DNA from: Litoribrevibacter albus
GTDB lineage: Bacteria > Pseudomonadota > Gammaproteobacteria > Pseudomonadales > Litoribrevibacteraceae
Assembly: GCF_030159995.1 (NCBI RefSeq)
Contig: NZ_BSNM01000011.1
Location: forward strand, 124,001 to 188,000
DNA: 64,000 bases
Reading direction: 5' to 3'
In this document: one piece after another, positions 29,401 to 37,821 of the stretch
How the letters are laid out: each line of letters starts with the position of its first letter
Position numbering within the stretch: the first letter of the stretch is position 1
Made by a program: the position numbers and the translations under genes
Notes under the pieces: generated by a model
The model's database searches: none
What the model was told of the DNA's origin: nothing
Seen by the model: only the letters and a program-made list of their open reading frames with translations

Positions 29401-30269
29401 ATATACGAGAGAATGATCTTTGGAAGGACATTCCCATCATTGCAATGACCGCAAACACTACCGCCAAAGACAGAGCACGCTGTCTGGATGCGGGAATGGA
29501 TGACTACATTTCCAAACCGATTGATCCAAAGGAACTCTTTGGAAAGCTTTCAGACGTTTGGAAAGATTCATCGACCAACACACCACCTCTTCTGGAAGAA
29601 GTCACCTCTTCGGACCATCAATTCAAACATATAAATATCACTCAAGCATTGTTCCGACTTGGCCAGGACAAAAAACTACTTGAACACTTAATTCAGAAAC
29701 TGCTAACACAGGCCGAAACCTGTGTTTCAGTACTCCCCGAGTTGCTACATCAAGAGAAATTCACAGAAGCCTATGAAGTAATTCACGGATTAAAAGGCAC
29801 CAGCGGCAACCTGGGTGCCACTATTATTCATGAGACATCGACGGAGCTCAGCAAACTCCTCGAATCCTATACATCATCACTAAATCAACAAGTTCAAACC
29901 CTGTTGATGGATTTGACACTGGCCGTCAGCGAATTTCATGCTGAATTACCGAACATCACTTTAACGCTTAACCCCGAACCCAGATCAATAAGCGCTCAAT
30001 TATCTGAGCCACTATCTCCTGAAGAGATCTATCCTTTATTGGACGAGTTAGAAGCGGCGCTTAACTCAAAAGATATGAATGCATCTGAAATGTTTCAGGA
30101 ACTCACAGAATCATTAAACGACGATAACTTCCAGCCCGTCATAGAAAGTATGTCAAAGACCATCTATGACCTGGAATATGAAGCCGCACTGGATGACTTA
30201 AATAAACTAAGGAAATTAGTAACCACCATTCAATTAGATCCCCCTCTGAACAACAGTGCGGTGAGTTGA
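26439..30269 (+). CDS. BarA-like hybrid sensor histidine kinase with Cache-type sensor, two receivers and HPt
   Basis: 1276 residues from GTG 26439, which has GAGG eight bases upstream. A TTG at 26397 is possible. The order is TM1 (about 22-44), an extracytoplasmic Cache-like sensor (45-310), TM2 (about 315-337), HAMP, and PAS (FDASPNGMVVINMSGTI). The HisKA domain has NMSHEIRTPMNA with phospho-acceptor His539, and HATPase has GIGMDRDALENLFTPF. Receiver 1 has Asp829, receiver 2 has Asp974 in AILMDMQMPVMDG, and the HPt domain has His1116 in IHGLKGTSGNLGA. This is a four-step relay held in one protein. It is followed after 11 bases by an HD-GYP response regulator, its likely output. Confidence 0.92.
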   Translation: MRIVNPLKDQQNKQKPPRSIRQKITLLLLLMAFLAFISAGGIALYNFKINLDENFYQRLSLAAQSQSQRVRAFISNNEERLKLVASRTQMRISLKKQLEEPNEKHVNKMIRILNDAKNSIPYFKTISITDLDNVILASTNASRIGLNIINDQLRSIPSAEQNHSLVQYRISIDINKDLILHLHTDLILNGETLGRIHVKVDGNQLTEITQDYTGLGETGETLLAERLPNGDARFLVPLRFDPDAALKRTIPANRHDVPIILALERNTGFHDNVVDYRNVPVLAMTSFLPGVGWGLLTKIDEAEAYAPYTVLKITITQLAIGFIILATIVAYALSRSVSRPIEHLTSVAERIRRGERTIHDDTSSYDLETNLLANTFNNLTQELIKTFDASPNGMVVINMSGTIQRWNSQTEKLFGFEQVELFDFSIHEMFPDIMMLITDIKESMSKNQPLGTLELDQPRDFKAIRLDNTEFLAELRISPFQNDGETYILLNINDITKQRQLEALLDNHRQHLEITVEERTKELIQANQYKNEFLANMSHEIRTPMNAITGMIYLLLQENLPTKHRQQLLKVDSASKLLLNIINDILDYSKIEAGKLDIESAPFHLEEVIDNIANISHTVAKSKDIQFIITLEHNVPRNLIGDSVRLSQVLTNLINNALKFTHQGFVKLDIESEGDSHNAEITFSVTDTGIGMDRDALENLFTPFQQADSSVTRKYGGTGLGLSIVKQLVNLMHGHISVDSKLGSGTIFKVSLPYSISQETIDYRAYDRYAFEKLNLLIVEDSPEALEALDKMATSFGCKTILARTGEQAITLAQQAVKANEPYDIVMTDWRLPGIDGITTAQKIQDIFGVHKPVIILETAYGNELLNDTDHQTFDSILTKPVTPSSLFDVLVQIIDEQSTTVEMNQSFTPQKAVTQDQLKGMQLLLVEDYEVNQEVAKSMLTGVGATVTIAEHGGIALEKLISNPYGFDAILMDMQMPVMDGLAATRHIRENDLWKDIPIIAMTANTTAKDRARCLDAGMDDYISKPIDPKELFGKLSDVWKDSSTNTPPLLEEVTSSDHQFKHINITQALFRLGQDKKLLEHLIQKLLTQAETCVSVLPELLHQEKFTEAYEVIHGLKGTSGNLGATIIHETSTELSKLLESYTSSLNQQVQTLLMDLTLAVSEFHAELPNITLTLNPEPRSISAQLSEPLSPEEIYPLLDELEAALNSKDMNASEMFQELTESLNDDNFQPVIESMSKTIYDLEYEAALDDLNKLRKLVTTIQLDPPLNNSAVS

Positions 30270-30280
30270 AGGAGCAGAAC

Positions 30281-31417
30281 ATGGACAACATAAAAGATTG
30301 CAAAATCAACGAATCTTTGTCCACAACCATAACAAAGCAATCCCGAATCTTAATCGTTGACGATGAACCAGCGAATATTCAGGTCTTACGAGGCATTTTG
30401 GGTGGTCAATACCAATTACTGTTTGCTAAAAGTGGTCAGCAAGCCATAGAAGTCGCATTGAACCATACCCCGGATCTGATACTGATGGATGTTGTGATGC
30501 CTGAGATGTCAGGGTATGAAGCAGTTGCCGAACTGAAAAAGATGAAAGAAACAGCAGACATACCTGTCATCTTTATCACCTCTATGTCGGGAGACGCCCA
30601 CGAAACACAAGGCTTTGACTGCAAAGCAGTGGATTACATCACAAAACCTGCACACCCCAATATTGTATTGGCACGAGTCAGAACCCACCTATCTTTGGTA
30701 CGCATTGACGCACTCAACAAAACACGAGAGCAAATTATTCATTGCCTTGGTCACGCCGCAGAATACAAAGACAATGAGACAGGGCTTCATGTTATCCGGA
30801 TGAGTAAGTATTCCAAGGTCATTGCGGAAGCCGCTGGCCTGACTGAAGAAGAGTGCGAGCTGATTTGTACCGCTGCTCCGATGCATGACATTGGTAAGAT
30901 AGGCATCCCTGACCGAGTACTACTTAAGCCAGGGAAACTCACAGAACAAGAATGGTTGGTCATGAAACGCCATCCATTTATCGGCCATCAGATCATCGGT
31001 AATCAAGACTCTCCGTTATTGGCTCTGGCAGCCAGTATCGCTTACACACACCATGAGAAATGGAATGGAACCGGATACCCCAGAGGTTTGAAAGGCAGAG
31101 AGATTCCATTGGAAGGTCGGATTGTTGCCCTGGCCGATGTCTTTGATGCATTGACCACTGCCCGCCCTTATAAGCCGGCCTGGTCTATTGATAAAGCATT
31201 AAACCTGATTACTGAAGAAGCAGGTGAACACTTTGATCCTAATCTGGTGCCTCTGTTTTTAGATAATATCGAGAAAATACTGGAGATTCGGGAAGAATGG
31301 ATGGAAACCGATAGCTACAATCCAGCGGAAGATGAAAACTCATTTCAGAGCATGGAGATGTTTTTAGATAGTGAAGAGGAAATCGAAGAGCCTCGTTACG
31401 GTACCTTTGAGAAATAA
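30281..31417 (+). CDS. Response regulator with HD-GYP c-di-GMP phosphodiesterase output (RpfG-like)
   Basis: 378 residues from ATG 30281, which has AAGGAG six bases upstream. A TTG at 30266 is poorer. The receiver domain (about 20-140) has phospho-acceptor Asp70 in LILMDVVMPEMSG. The HD-GYP domain has MHDIGKIGIPD with His202-Asp203 and HHEKWNGTGYPRGL with GYP at 265-267, both intact. The predicted reaction is hydrolysis of c-di-GMP to pGpG or GMP, controlled by phosphorylation. It sits in an operon with the hybrid kinase. The C-terminal ~50 residues form an acidic tail (SEEEIEEPR). Confidence 0.94.
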   Translation: MDNIKDCKINESLSTTITKQSRILIVDDEPANIQVLRGILGGQYQLLFAKSGQQAIEVALNHTPDLILMDVVMPEMSGYEAVAELKKMKETADIPVIFITSMSGDAHETQGFDCKAVDYITKPAHPNIVLARVRTHLSLVRIDALNKTREQIIHCLGHAAEYKDNETGLHVIRMSKYSKVIAEAAGLTEEECELICTAAPMHDIGKIGIPDRVLLKPGKLTEQEWLVMKRHPFIGHQIIGNQDSPLLALAASIAYTHHEKWNGTGYPRGLKGREIPLEGRIVALADVFDALTTARPYKPAWSIDKALNLITEEAGEHFDPNLVPLFLDNIEKILEIREEWMETDSYNPAEDENSFQSMEMFLDSEEEIEEPRYGTFEK

Positions 31418-31735
31418 GCGTTTGAAAATTAAGATGTTAGACTTCCTGTAGAACAAGGACGTTCTTTTTAGCTATCCCCTTCTCCATTTCTGAAGTTACA
31501 GTCATTCGCTCACGTCTTCACTTTCCTCATCAGACCGTTAAAGACAGCTCGTACAATTCCCCTTTAATCGCTTTCTGCACTCAACTGACAGATTGATCAA
31601 CTGCTACTAGAGTTAAATCACCTATTAAAACTGAATCATCAGACATATCTAAGACACACAAAACCTCGGCAGCTCACTTACTGTTCGCTGCGTTGTAGAA
31701 ACTCAATCACTCACAATCGGGATGTACACAGCACT
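31418..31735. other. Intergenic region before the pirin operon
   Basis: A stretch of 318 bases without a supported gene. A weak terminator-like hairpin (agaac, loop aaggac, gttct at 31450-31465, then tttta) could end the kinase/HD-GYP operon. Nothing else is clear before the tandem repeat at 31736. Confidence 0.4.
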
Positions 31736-31790
31736 AGGTTACACAGAACGAGGTAACACAAAACGAGGTAACACAAAACGAGGTAATAAT
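31736..31790 (+). repeat. 15-bp tandem repeat carrying multiple Shine-Dalgarno copies before pirin
   Basis: Three 15-base units (31736-31750, 31751-31765, 31766-31780) of the form aggtaacacaaaacg are followed by a fourth partial aggtaa at 31781. Units 2 and 3 are identical. Each begins with AGGT, and the last AGGT lies six bases before the pirin ATG at 31791. Confidence 0.9.
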
Positions 31791-32654
31791 ATGGCCCAGA
31801 TACTCAAAGCGACTGAACACGACATCGGTGGTTTGGTGGTTAAACGAATCTTGCCTAACTTTCAAAAAAAGATGGTGGGACCTTTCATCTTCTTTGATCA
31901 CATGGGGCCATCCACTTTCTCACCCGGCGTAGGCTTTGATGTCTTACCTCACCCTCACATTGGCTTATCCACACTCACCTATTTATTCACAGGCAGTATT
32001 CTGCATCGGGATTCCCTGGGTAATCACTTGGAAATCCACCCTGGTGATGTGAACTGGATGACCGCTGGCCGAGGCATAGTACATTCGGAACGAGAGTCCA
32101 TTGAAGTCCGAGCTTCAGAGCATCAGGTCAACGGCCTTCAATGTTGGGTAGCCTTACCGGAAGCCCTGGAAACCATCGAGCCAAGTTTTCATCACATCAA
32201 AAAAGAACAACTCCCTCAGCTGAACCACGACGGAAAAATGATTCGACTGATTGCAGGAGAAGCCTATGGCATGAGTTCACCCATCAAGACCTACAGCCCC
32301 ATGTTTTATCTGGACGTTGTCGCACCCGCCGGTGCCCACCTTGACCAACCACAAGCCCATCAGGAAACCGCCATCTACCTCATATATGGTCAGATCGAAA
32401 TCCAGGGTCAAACCTATGAAGCAGGGGACTTTGTTCTGTTGGAGGAAGAAGACACACACATTCGCTGCACACGTCATACCCGCTGTATTGTGTTAGGTGG
32501 AAAGAAGTTTGCCAAAACACCTTTTATCCATTGGAACTTTGTGTCATTCAGTCGTGACAGAATAGAAGACGCCAAAACCCGCTGGAAGGCGCAAGAATTT
32601 CCTAACATTCCTGAAGACAACCTGGAATACGTGGCACTAGGAGCAGTCAAATGA
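31791..32654 (+). CDS. Pirin-family protein
   Basis: 287 residues from ATG 31791. The in-frame upstream ATG at 31722 would translate the tandem repeat (GNTKR units) and is unlikely. The pirin N-terminal cupin has [28 protein letters not shown] with metal-binding His residues and [11 protein letters not shown]-terminal cupin follows ([18 protein letters not shown]). Some pirins act as quercetinases or redox-sensing cofactors, and the substrate here is unknown. The stop overlaps the next start as ATGA, so it is coupled to the hydrolase-OsmC gene. Confidence 0.92.
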   Translation: MAQILKATEHDIGGLVVKRILPNFQKKMVGPFIFFDHMGPSTFSPGVGFDVLPHPHIGLSTLTYLFTGSILHRDSLGNHLEIHPGDVNWMTAGRGIVHSERESIEVRASEHQVNGLQCWVALPEALETIEPSFHHIKKEQLPQLNHDGKMIRLIAGEAYGMSSPIKTYSPMFYLDVVAPAGAHLDQPQAHQETAIYLIYGQIEIQGQTYEAGDFVLLEEEDTHIRCTRHTRCIVLGGKKFAKTPFIHWNFVSFSRDRIEDAKTRWKAQEFPNIPEDNLEYVALGAVK

Positions 32655-33871
32655 GAGAAAAAGTAGAATTTCAAAGCAACGGACAAACCCTTGCGGGTCT
32701 TCTGGAGACGCCACTTGACCAACCTCTCGCTTACATTTTGTTCGCCCATTGTTTCACCTGTGGAAAAGACATCGCCGCTGCCTCCAGAATTTCAAAAGCC
32801 CTGGTGGGAGAAGGCTTCGCCGTGCTGCGCTTCGACTTCACCGGCCTTGGTAACAGTGACGGCGACTTTGCCAACACCAACTTCTCCTCAAACCTGCAGG
32901 ATCTGTTAAGTGCCGCAGACTTTTTACGAACCCATCACCAGGCGCCACAGGCGCTCATCGGACACTCTCTTGGCGGTGCCGCCGTACTGTCGGTGGCGAA
33001 TGATATTCCGGAATGCAAAGCCGTGGTCACCATTGGTGCCCCCGCCCAGGCAGAACATGTGACTCATAATTTTGTCAGTGCCATAGATGAAATTGAACGC
33101 CAAGGAGAGGCCGAAGTAAAACTGGGCTTGCGTACCTTCAAGATCAAAAAACAGTTTCTGGACGACGTCAAACAACACAGTCAGGAGATGTTTGCCTTAA
33201 ACAAAAAAGCGCTACTGGTTATGCATTCGCCACTTGATGACACCGTGTCGATTAAACAAGCCGAATACATCTATCAGGCTGCTAAGCATCCAAAGAGTTT
33301 TGTCTCACTCGACAAGGCTGATCATCTGTTAAGTAAAAAAGAAGACTCCCAGTACGTTGCCAATGTTATTTCCGGTTGGATTGGCCACTACCTTGACTTA
33401 ACAGAGTTGAAACTGGCCCAACGGGATCTCCCCAAATCGGCCGGAAAAAATGAAATTGTGGTGGAAGAAAAGGATCACAAGTTCGCTCAATTTGTAGTCA
33501 GCGATCAACACCTGTGGTTGGCAGACGAACCCACCAGCGTTGGAGGCCGTGATTCTGGGCCTGATCCCTACGAACATTTACTGGCGGCGTTGGGCGCATG
33601 CACCTCCATGACGTTACGCATGTATGCGGATCACAAACAACTGCCCCTCAAACACATTAAAGTAACGCTCACTCACGATAAGAACTACTTTAAAGACTGT
33701 CAGGAGTGCCAAGAGAAAGACACCTATGCAGAGAAAATCACACGTCGCATTGAACTGTTTGGAAACCTGACGGAAGAACAACGTGCTCGCTTGATGGAAA
33801 TCGCCGATCGATGCCCCGTTCATAAAACGCTGAGCAATACCTTAATCATTGAGACGCAGCCCGGAAATTAA
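32651..33871 (+). CDS. Bifunctional alpha/beta hydrolase-OsmC fusion
   Basis: 406 residues. The N-terminal ~250 residues are an alpha/beta hydrolase: [24 protein letters not shown], nucleophile elbow GHSLGG with Ser106, and LDKADHLL giving the His. The C-terminal ~140 residues are an OsmC domain with the two redox Cys in [11 protein letters not shown] and [10 protein letters not shown]. OsmC/Ohr proteins reduce organic hydroperoxides through these Cys. The fusion is a known natural arrangement, suggesting hydrolysis and peroxide reduction of a lipid-like substrate. It is coupled to pirin by a 4-base overlap and is six bases from the lipoprotein gene. Confidence 0.93.
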   Translation: MREKVEFQSNGQTLAGLLETPLDQPLAYILFAHCFTCGKDIAAASRISKALVGEGFAVLRFDFTGLGNSDGDFANTNFSSNLQDLLSAADFLRTHHQAPQALIGHSLGGAAVLSVANDIPECKAVVTIGAPAQAEHVTHNFVSAIDEIERQGEAEVKLGLRTFKIKKQFLDDVKQHSQEMFALNKKALLVMHSPLDDTVSIKQAEYIYQAAKHPKSFVSLDKADHLLSKKEDSQYVANVISGWIGHYLDLTELKLAQRDLPKSAGKNEIVVEEKDHKFAQFVVSDQHLWLADEPTSVGGRDSGPDPYEHLLAALGACTSMTLRMYADHKQLPLKHIKVTLTHDKNYFKDCQECQEKDTYAEKITRRIELFGNLTEEQRARLMEIADRCPVHKTLSNTLIIETQPGN

Positions 33872-33877
33872 TAGCTT

Positions 33878-35659
33878 ATGGTGCTTTTATTCCGGCTTCT
33901 ATTCCCGCTTCGCCCGCGAGTACTGGTCATGCTGGTGTGCATCGTGTTGGCGGGGTGCAGTTCAGGCCGTTTTATTGTATTAACTCCCTCCGATGAAACG
34001 GTGCTGGTTCACTCGAATGGGACACCCTACCTCAACCCTTATCTACCGGTCTGGAAGCAACTGCCCTCTGATGAGATCAAGACGCAATGTTTCAAGCACC
34101 TCGACGACAACCTGTTAAATCATCTCCTGCGAACTATTTGCACACAGGAACTGCTCACCCGATCACAGATATCACCATTAGAGAAATTCGGTCTGCTTCA
34201 GACCCATAACAAAAGCTTATCCTTTCTTGTTCACCAACTACTCATTCAGAAAGGATCTCTTTCTCACGGAAATGTTCGTGTAACGCTGGATACACCATTA
34301 GAAGAACGACAACAGTACTTTCTGACGGAGCACCTCAAAACATTGGATGACTATCTGACCATTAAGGAGCACGGTCAACTCGGTGTACCCGCCATCGCTT
34401 ACCGATCCAATACGGGTTACGGAACAGATCTGTTCTATCCGAAAGAAGGGGTCTTCCGTAATGCCACCTTTGTGATGAAGTCTCTGGAACGCAGCCCAAC
34501 GGGATGGCATTTAACGATTCAATTGTATCCAATGGATCATTCAACCCCACTTGAACTCGGCAATAATCACTATCAAATCGCCTACACACCGGCAGCGGCC
34601 TACTTACTTCTGTTGGAACACGCGAACATAGATCAATTCAGTTGGGACGGTTTCTTTAATGCAGATCTCGCAGAAAGCCGTCGGGGTATTTTTGCTATCG
34701 AAGCTATAAGTGATGAGAAAATCCCCATCTTAATGATTCATGGATTGAACTCCGATCCTTTAATTTGGCGATATCTCACACTGAATATTCTCAACGACGC
34801 CGAATTACACAGTCGATATCAAATCTGGCATGCCTTTTATCCATCAGGTCCACCGCCCTTCTTCAATGGAATGCATCTTCGAAATCGATTGAAAGCACTG
34901 TTGGCATTGAACACCAACCATCGCTCTAAGAGCCATCAACCTCAAGGCAAGCAAGCTCAAGGCAATCAAACTCAAGGCAAGCAAGCTCAAGGCAAGCAAG
35001 CTCAAGGCAATCAATCTCAAAATCAGATGGTCTACATCGGGCACAGCATGGGCGGTATTCTGGCCCATACGATGGTGGTGGATTCCGGTTATCAATTGTG
35101 GGACACCACCTTCAAAGAACGGCCAGAAGAGCTTTCGATCGCGTCAAATGATCCAATTGCGGACCTACTGATATTTAAGCCACAGACACAAAACAATCGG
35201 GTTTTCTTTCTCGACACACCACACAGAGGTTCCGAAACCGCCAGTTCTTTTATTGGTAGCGTAAGTTCAAGCCTAGTCCATTTGCCTCAGAACTTTATCT
35301 CAATGTTCAAAGCTCTCGTCGATAAGATTGGTATTGATAAGATCACGCAACGAATGTTGCCATTCCTCAGGGACTATGGCCCTAACAGCGTCCAGGTACT
35401 TCGTCCTGGACACCCATTACTTGAAACCCTGAATGAACTCCCCATTGAAGGTACGGCCTATTCGATCATAGGGTCACAATCCGCAACTGAATGCCATTCA
35501 CAAGCAGAATGCGATGGCATTTCCGACGGCGTTGTAAAATACCCAAGTGCCCATTTATCACAAGCAGAGAAAGAGATCATCGTTCCTTCGAACCATAATT
35601 CCTATCAAAGTGAAGAAGCCATTCGATTTATTCTTACCCAGCTTAGAACGGCTCAGTAA
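33878..35659 (+). CDS. Lipase-like lipoprotein (alpha/beta hydrolase)
   Basis: 593 residues. The lipoprotein signal ends in LAGC with Cys27, so it is probably anchored in the outer or inner membrane. An N-terminal domain of about 240 residues has no family I recognise. The hydrolase domain has LMIHGLNSDPLIWRYL near 288 and GHSMGG with nucleophile Ser390, followed by FFLDTPHRGSETAS. A Gln/Gly/Lys-rich tandem repeat lies at about residues 355-379, shortly before the nucleophile strand. The likely role is ester or lipid hydrolysis at the envelope. It follows the hydrolase-OsmC gene by six bases and converges with the pilin gene. Confidence 0.85.
   Translation: MVLLFRLLFPLRPRVLVMLVCIVLAGCSSGRFIVLTPSDETVLVHSNGTPYLNPYLPVWKQLPSDEIKTQCFKHLDDNLLNHLLRTICTQELLTRSQISPLEKFGLLQTHNKSLSFLVHQLLIQKGSLSHGNVRVTLDTPLEERQQYFLTEHLKTLDDYLTIKEHGQLGVPAIAYRSNTGYGTDLFYPKEGVFRNATFVMKSLERSPTGWHLTIQLYPMDHSTPLELGNNHYQIAYTPAAAYLLLLEHANIDQFSWDGFFNADLAESRRGIFAIEAISDEKIPILMIHGLNSDPLIWRYLTLNILNDAELHSRYQIWHAFYPSGPPPFFNGMHLRNRLKALLALNTNHRSKSHQPQGKQAQGNQTQGKQAQGKQAQGNQSQNQMVYIGHSMGGILAHTMVVDSGYQLWDTTFKERPEELSIASNDPIADLLIFKPQTQNNRVFFLDTPHRGSETASSFIGSVSSSLVHLPQNFISMFKALVDKIGIDKITQRMLPFLRDYGPNSVQVLRPGHPLLETLNELPIEGTAYSIIGSQSATECHSQAECDGISDGVVKYPSAHLSQAEKEIIVPSNHNSYQSEEAIRFILTQLRTAQ
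34941..35015 (+). repeat. 15-bp tandem repeat, 5 copies, inside the lipase gene
   Basis: Five 15-base units of ctcaaggcaagcaag, three of them identical and two with minor changes, are in frame. They encode alternating PQGKQ/AQGNQ-type blocks about ten residues before the nucleophile strand. Confidence 0.92.
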
Positions 35660-35729
35660 AACAAGACCTGGCAGATTTGAAAAACAGGTACGATTTCAAA
35701 AGGTTTGAGAGTGTACAGACCTAAAACGA

Positions 35730-36245
35730 TCAACAACCATCGGTGTTCACAGTCACTGTACACTCAGGGTCACCAAAAGAGTCGTACCGGACATAACATT
35801 CAGTGGTTGGATTGACGGTACCGTTCTGATCATAACCAATCAACGTATACTGGTTATTAGTGACTCCCGTGAGATCACCATTATCAGTGAAATCAATATG
35901 GTCCATCATATCCAAAGCATCCGCCAATTCAGCCTCACTTTCAGGACACAAGTTGCGCCAATCCACTTCAGACCGGCCAGCCTCGGTTTCCACAATATAG
36001 GCCGACTGACCCGCATCCGGGTTCGATGACGCTATTGTTAATCCCTGCACAAAGGCTTTACTTCGGATGATACTAATGGTCGAACGCATGGAACCGGCAA
36101 TGCTGTTGATGGTTGCCGCTTTAGCAGATGAGGAAAGTTGGGCAAATTTAGGAAGAGCAAAGGCAGACAGTATGGCCAAAATCACAATAACCATGATCAA
36201 CTCGATTAGGGTAAAACCATTCGATGGTAAAATTCGATTTCGCAT
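35730..36245 (-). CDS. Type IV prepilin-like protein, MshA-like
   Basis: 171 residues. A short leader ends in Gly before the class III signal GFTLIELIMVIVILAILSAF, the prepilin peptidase site followed by the helical spine. After about residue 45 comes a pilin globular domain with three Cys (CPESE, CYVRYD, CTVTV) and a terminal Cys that can form a disulphide-bonded D-region. It would be processed and assembled into a pilus or pseudopilus. No other pilus gene is nearby, so assembly machinery must be encoded elsewhere. Resemblance to MshA is general. A minor pilin or pseudopilin is possible. Confidence 0.8.
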   Translation of the reverse strand: MRNRILPSNGFTLIELIMVIVILAILSAFALPKFAQLSSSAKAATINSIAGSMRSTISIIRSKAFVQGLTIASSNPDAGQSAYIVETEAGRSEVDWRNLCPESEAELADALDMMDHIDFTDNGDLTGVTNNQYTLIGYDQNGTVNPTTECYVRYDSFGDPECTVTVNTDGC

Positions 36246-36347
36246 GCAACCTGCATCTCCTAAACTGAATACTCTGAAAAAATCAGACTAATTTGTGAGA
36301 TCAAGTAGTCTACCTTGCCTTTCATGATGAATAAATAGTGGTCACTA

Positions 36348-36944
36348 TTACTTCATAGATAACACGATTTTAGCCACATGCTCGCCTTGGAATCGGGCCA
36401 TGTTCAACTCTTTCGCAGAAGGTTGACGAGAACCATCAGAGGCTGCGATACAACCTGCTCCTAAGGGTGATCCACCTTTAACTTCACTAATATCAGCCAG
36501 ATCCGCACATGCGTAAGGTAGCCCGACCACAATCATGCCATGATGAAATAAGGTGGTATGAAACGACTGCACCGTGGTTTCATTGCCACCACCTGTACCA
36601 GTGGACGTAAAGACACTGCCAACCTTGCCCACCAATTTTCCTTGAACCCACAAACCGCCCGTTTGATCCAAAAAGTTTCGCATTTGAGCGGCCATATTGC
36701 CGAATCGAGTGGGTGTACCAAAGATGATCGCATCGTAGTTTTCTAACTCCGCCGGCGTCGCAATCGGTGCCGCCTGATCCATTTTAACGCCGACGCGTTT
36801 AGCAACGTCTTCTGGCATCAATTCTGGAACCCGTTTGACCTCAACCTCAACACCAGACTGGGATTTTGCGCCCTCTGCCACAGCCCCTGCCATCGTCTCA
36901 ATATGTCCGTAACTAGAGTAATAGAGTACCAAAATCTTTTTCAT
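36348..36944 (-). CDS. wrbA: NAD(P)H:quinone oxidoreductase WrbA
   Basis: 198 residues of the flavodoxin-like WrbA family. The FMN phosphate loop is [13 protein letters not shown]. The hallmark [26 protein letters not shown] follows at about residues 76-101. [15 protein letters not shown] and [12 protein letters not shown] are also typical. It reduces quinones by two electrons to protect against redox cycling. It is monocistronic on the minus strand. Confidence 0.96.
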   Translation of the reverse strand: MKKILVLYYSSYGHIETMAGAVAEGAKSQSGVEVEVKRVPELMPEDVAKRVGVKMDQAAPIATPAELENYDAIIFGTPTRFGNMAAQMRNFLDQTGGLWVQGKLVGKVGSVFTSTGTGGGNETTVQSFHTTLFHHGMIVVGLPYACADLADISEVKGGSPLGAGCIAASDGSRQPSAKELNMARFQGEHVAKIVLSMK

Positions 36945-37077
36945 TGCCTGAAAACCTCATACTCAAAAGAAGTGAAAGTAGTCAATTAACTCTAGTTGAA
37001 AATGATGGATTTATTTGCTGGTTTGCTTGATCACGGATGCGTATTCAATGACAAAACTCAGATGCCAGAAAAATCCC

Positions 37078-37101
37078 AAAAAAGGCTACCAGTCGGCAGC
37101 C
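37078..37101 (-). terminator. Terminator after the cysteine hydrolase gene
   Basis: Read on the minus strand: ggctgcc, loop gact, ggtagcc (seven pairs including one G-U), then tttttt. It begins 21 bases after the stop at 37122. Confidence 0.8.
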
Positions 37102-37121
37102 GAGGAGTTATGTATTAATGT

Positions 37122-37727
37122 TCAAGCAACTTCTAGATGACCAAGCAATGCCTTTGTCGTATCGACCAAACAGTAACTTGAACTTAATGCCGCCATGTAC
37201 GCTGCATGAACCTGCGCCGCCGGAACCGTTACCTCATTGAATTCCAGATCCCGTGTTGCACAAGCATCATGGGCCAGGAAGCACTCATAGCCTAAATCCG
37301 TAGCCGCTCTGACGATGCCATCAATGCACATATGACTCATCGCGCCGGCAATAAATAATCGAGAAACATTAAGCTCTTTCAACAGATGATCAAGATTGGT
37401 TCCCACAAAGCTATTCACTTTGTGTTTTAGCACGCGAACTTCCTCAGGCTTAGGCTGAACACTGGTGTGAATACTTACACCGTCAGAACCGGCCGCAAAG
37501 AACGGCGCTTGTTCGGATGGAAATTCATGATGCACATGGACAACAGGTAACCCCTGAGACCTGAAAGCATCCAGTAATTGTGCCCCATTATCCGCTGCGG
37601 CTTCCGTCCCCACCAAAGGCAATTTGGCCCCTGGAAACGAAGGAAAGTAATCGTTTTGAAAATCCACCAAAATTAGCGCGGTCTGTGGCATATCCGAAGT
37701 GTGTGACCTAACAGCAACCTGTGACAT
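37122..37727 (-). CDS. Isochorismatase-family cysteine hydrolase
   Basis: 201 residues. The cysteine hydrolase triad is visible: Asp22 in ILVDFQNDYF, Lys103 in KHKVNSF and Cys134 in AGAMSHMCIDG, with the following RAATDLGYECFLAHDACAT block. Members cleave C-N or C-O bonds (nicotinamide, N-carbamoyl compounds, isochorismate). The substrate here is unknown. The gene is divergent from a GlxA-type AraC regulator about 95 bases away, a common pairing that suggests that regulator controls it. Confidence 0.9.
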   Translation of the reverse strand: MSQVAVRSHTSDMPQTALILVDFQNDYFPSFPGAKLPLVGTEAAADNGAQLLDAFRSQGLPVVHVHHEFPSEQAPFFAAGSDGVSIHTSVQPKPEEVRVLKHKVNSFVGTNLDHLLKELNVSRLFIAGAMSHMCIDGIVRAATDLGYECFLAHDACATRDLEFNEVTVPAAQVHAAYMAALSSSYCLVDTTKALLGHLEVA

Positions 37728-37821
37728 AAGCTTCTCCTAACTGTGTTTGAATGTCAGGAGCCATTATGCGTATGATGCGAATATTCGACCGACGGCAGAA
37801 GTGACAATAAGCAGTTCAAAA

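Noticed and set aside
31722-31790. Upstream start for the pirin gene
   Set aside because: It would translate the tandem repeat. The ATG at 31791 has a well-placed AGGT and matches the usual pirin start.
34941-35015. Tandem repeat considered as a CRISPR array
   Set aside because: Units are 15 bp, contiguous with no spacers, and in frame with a lipase gene.
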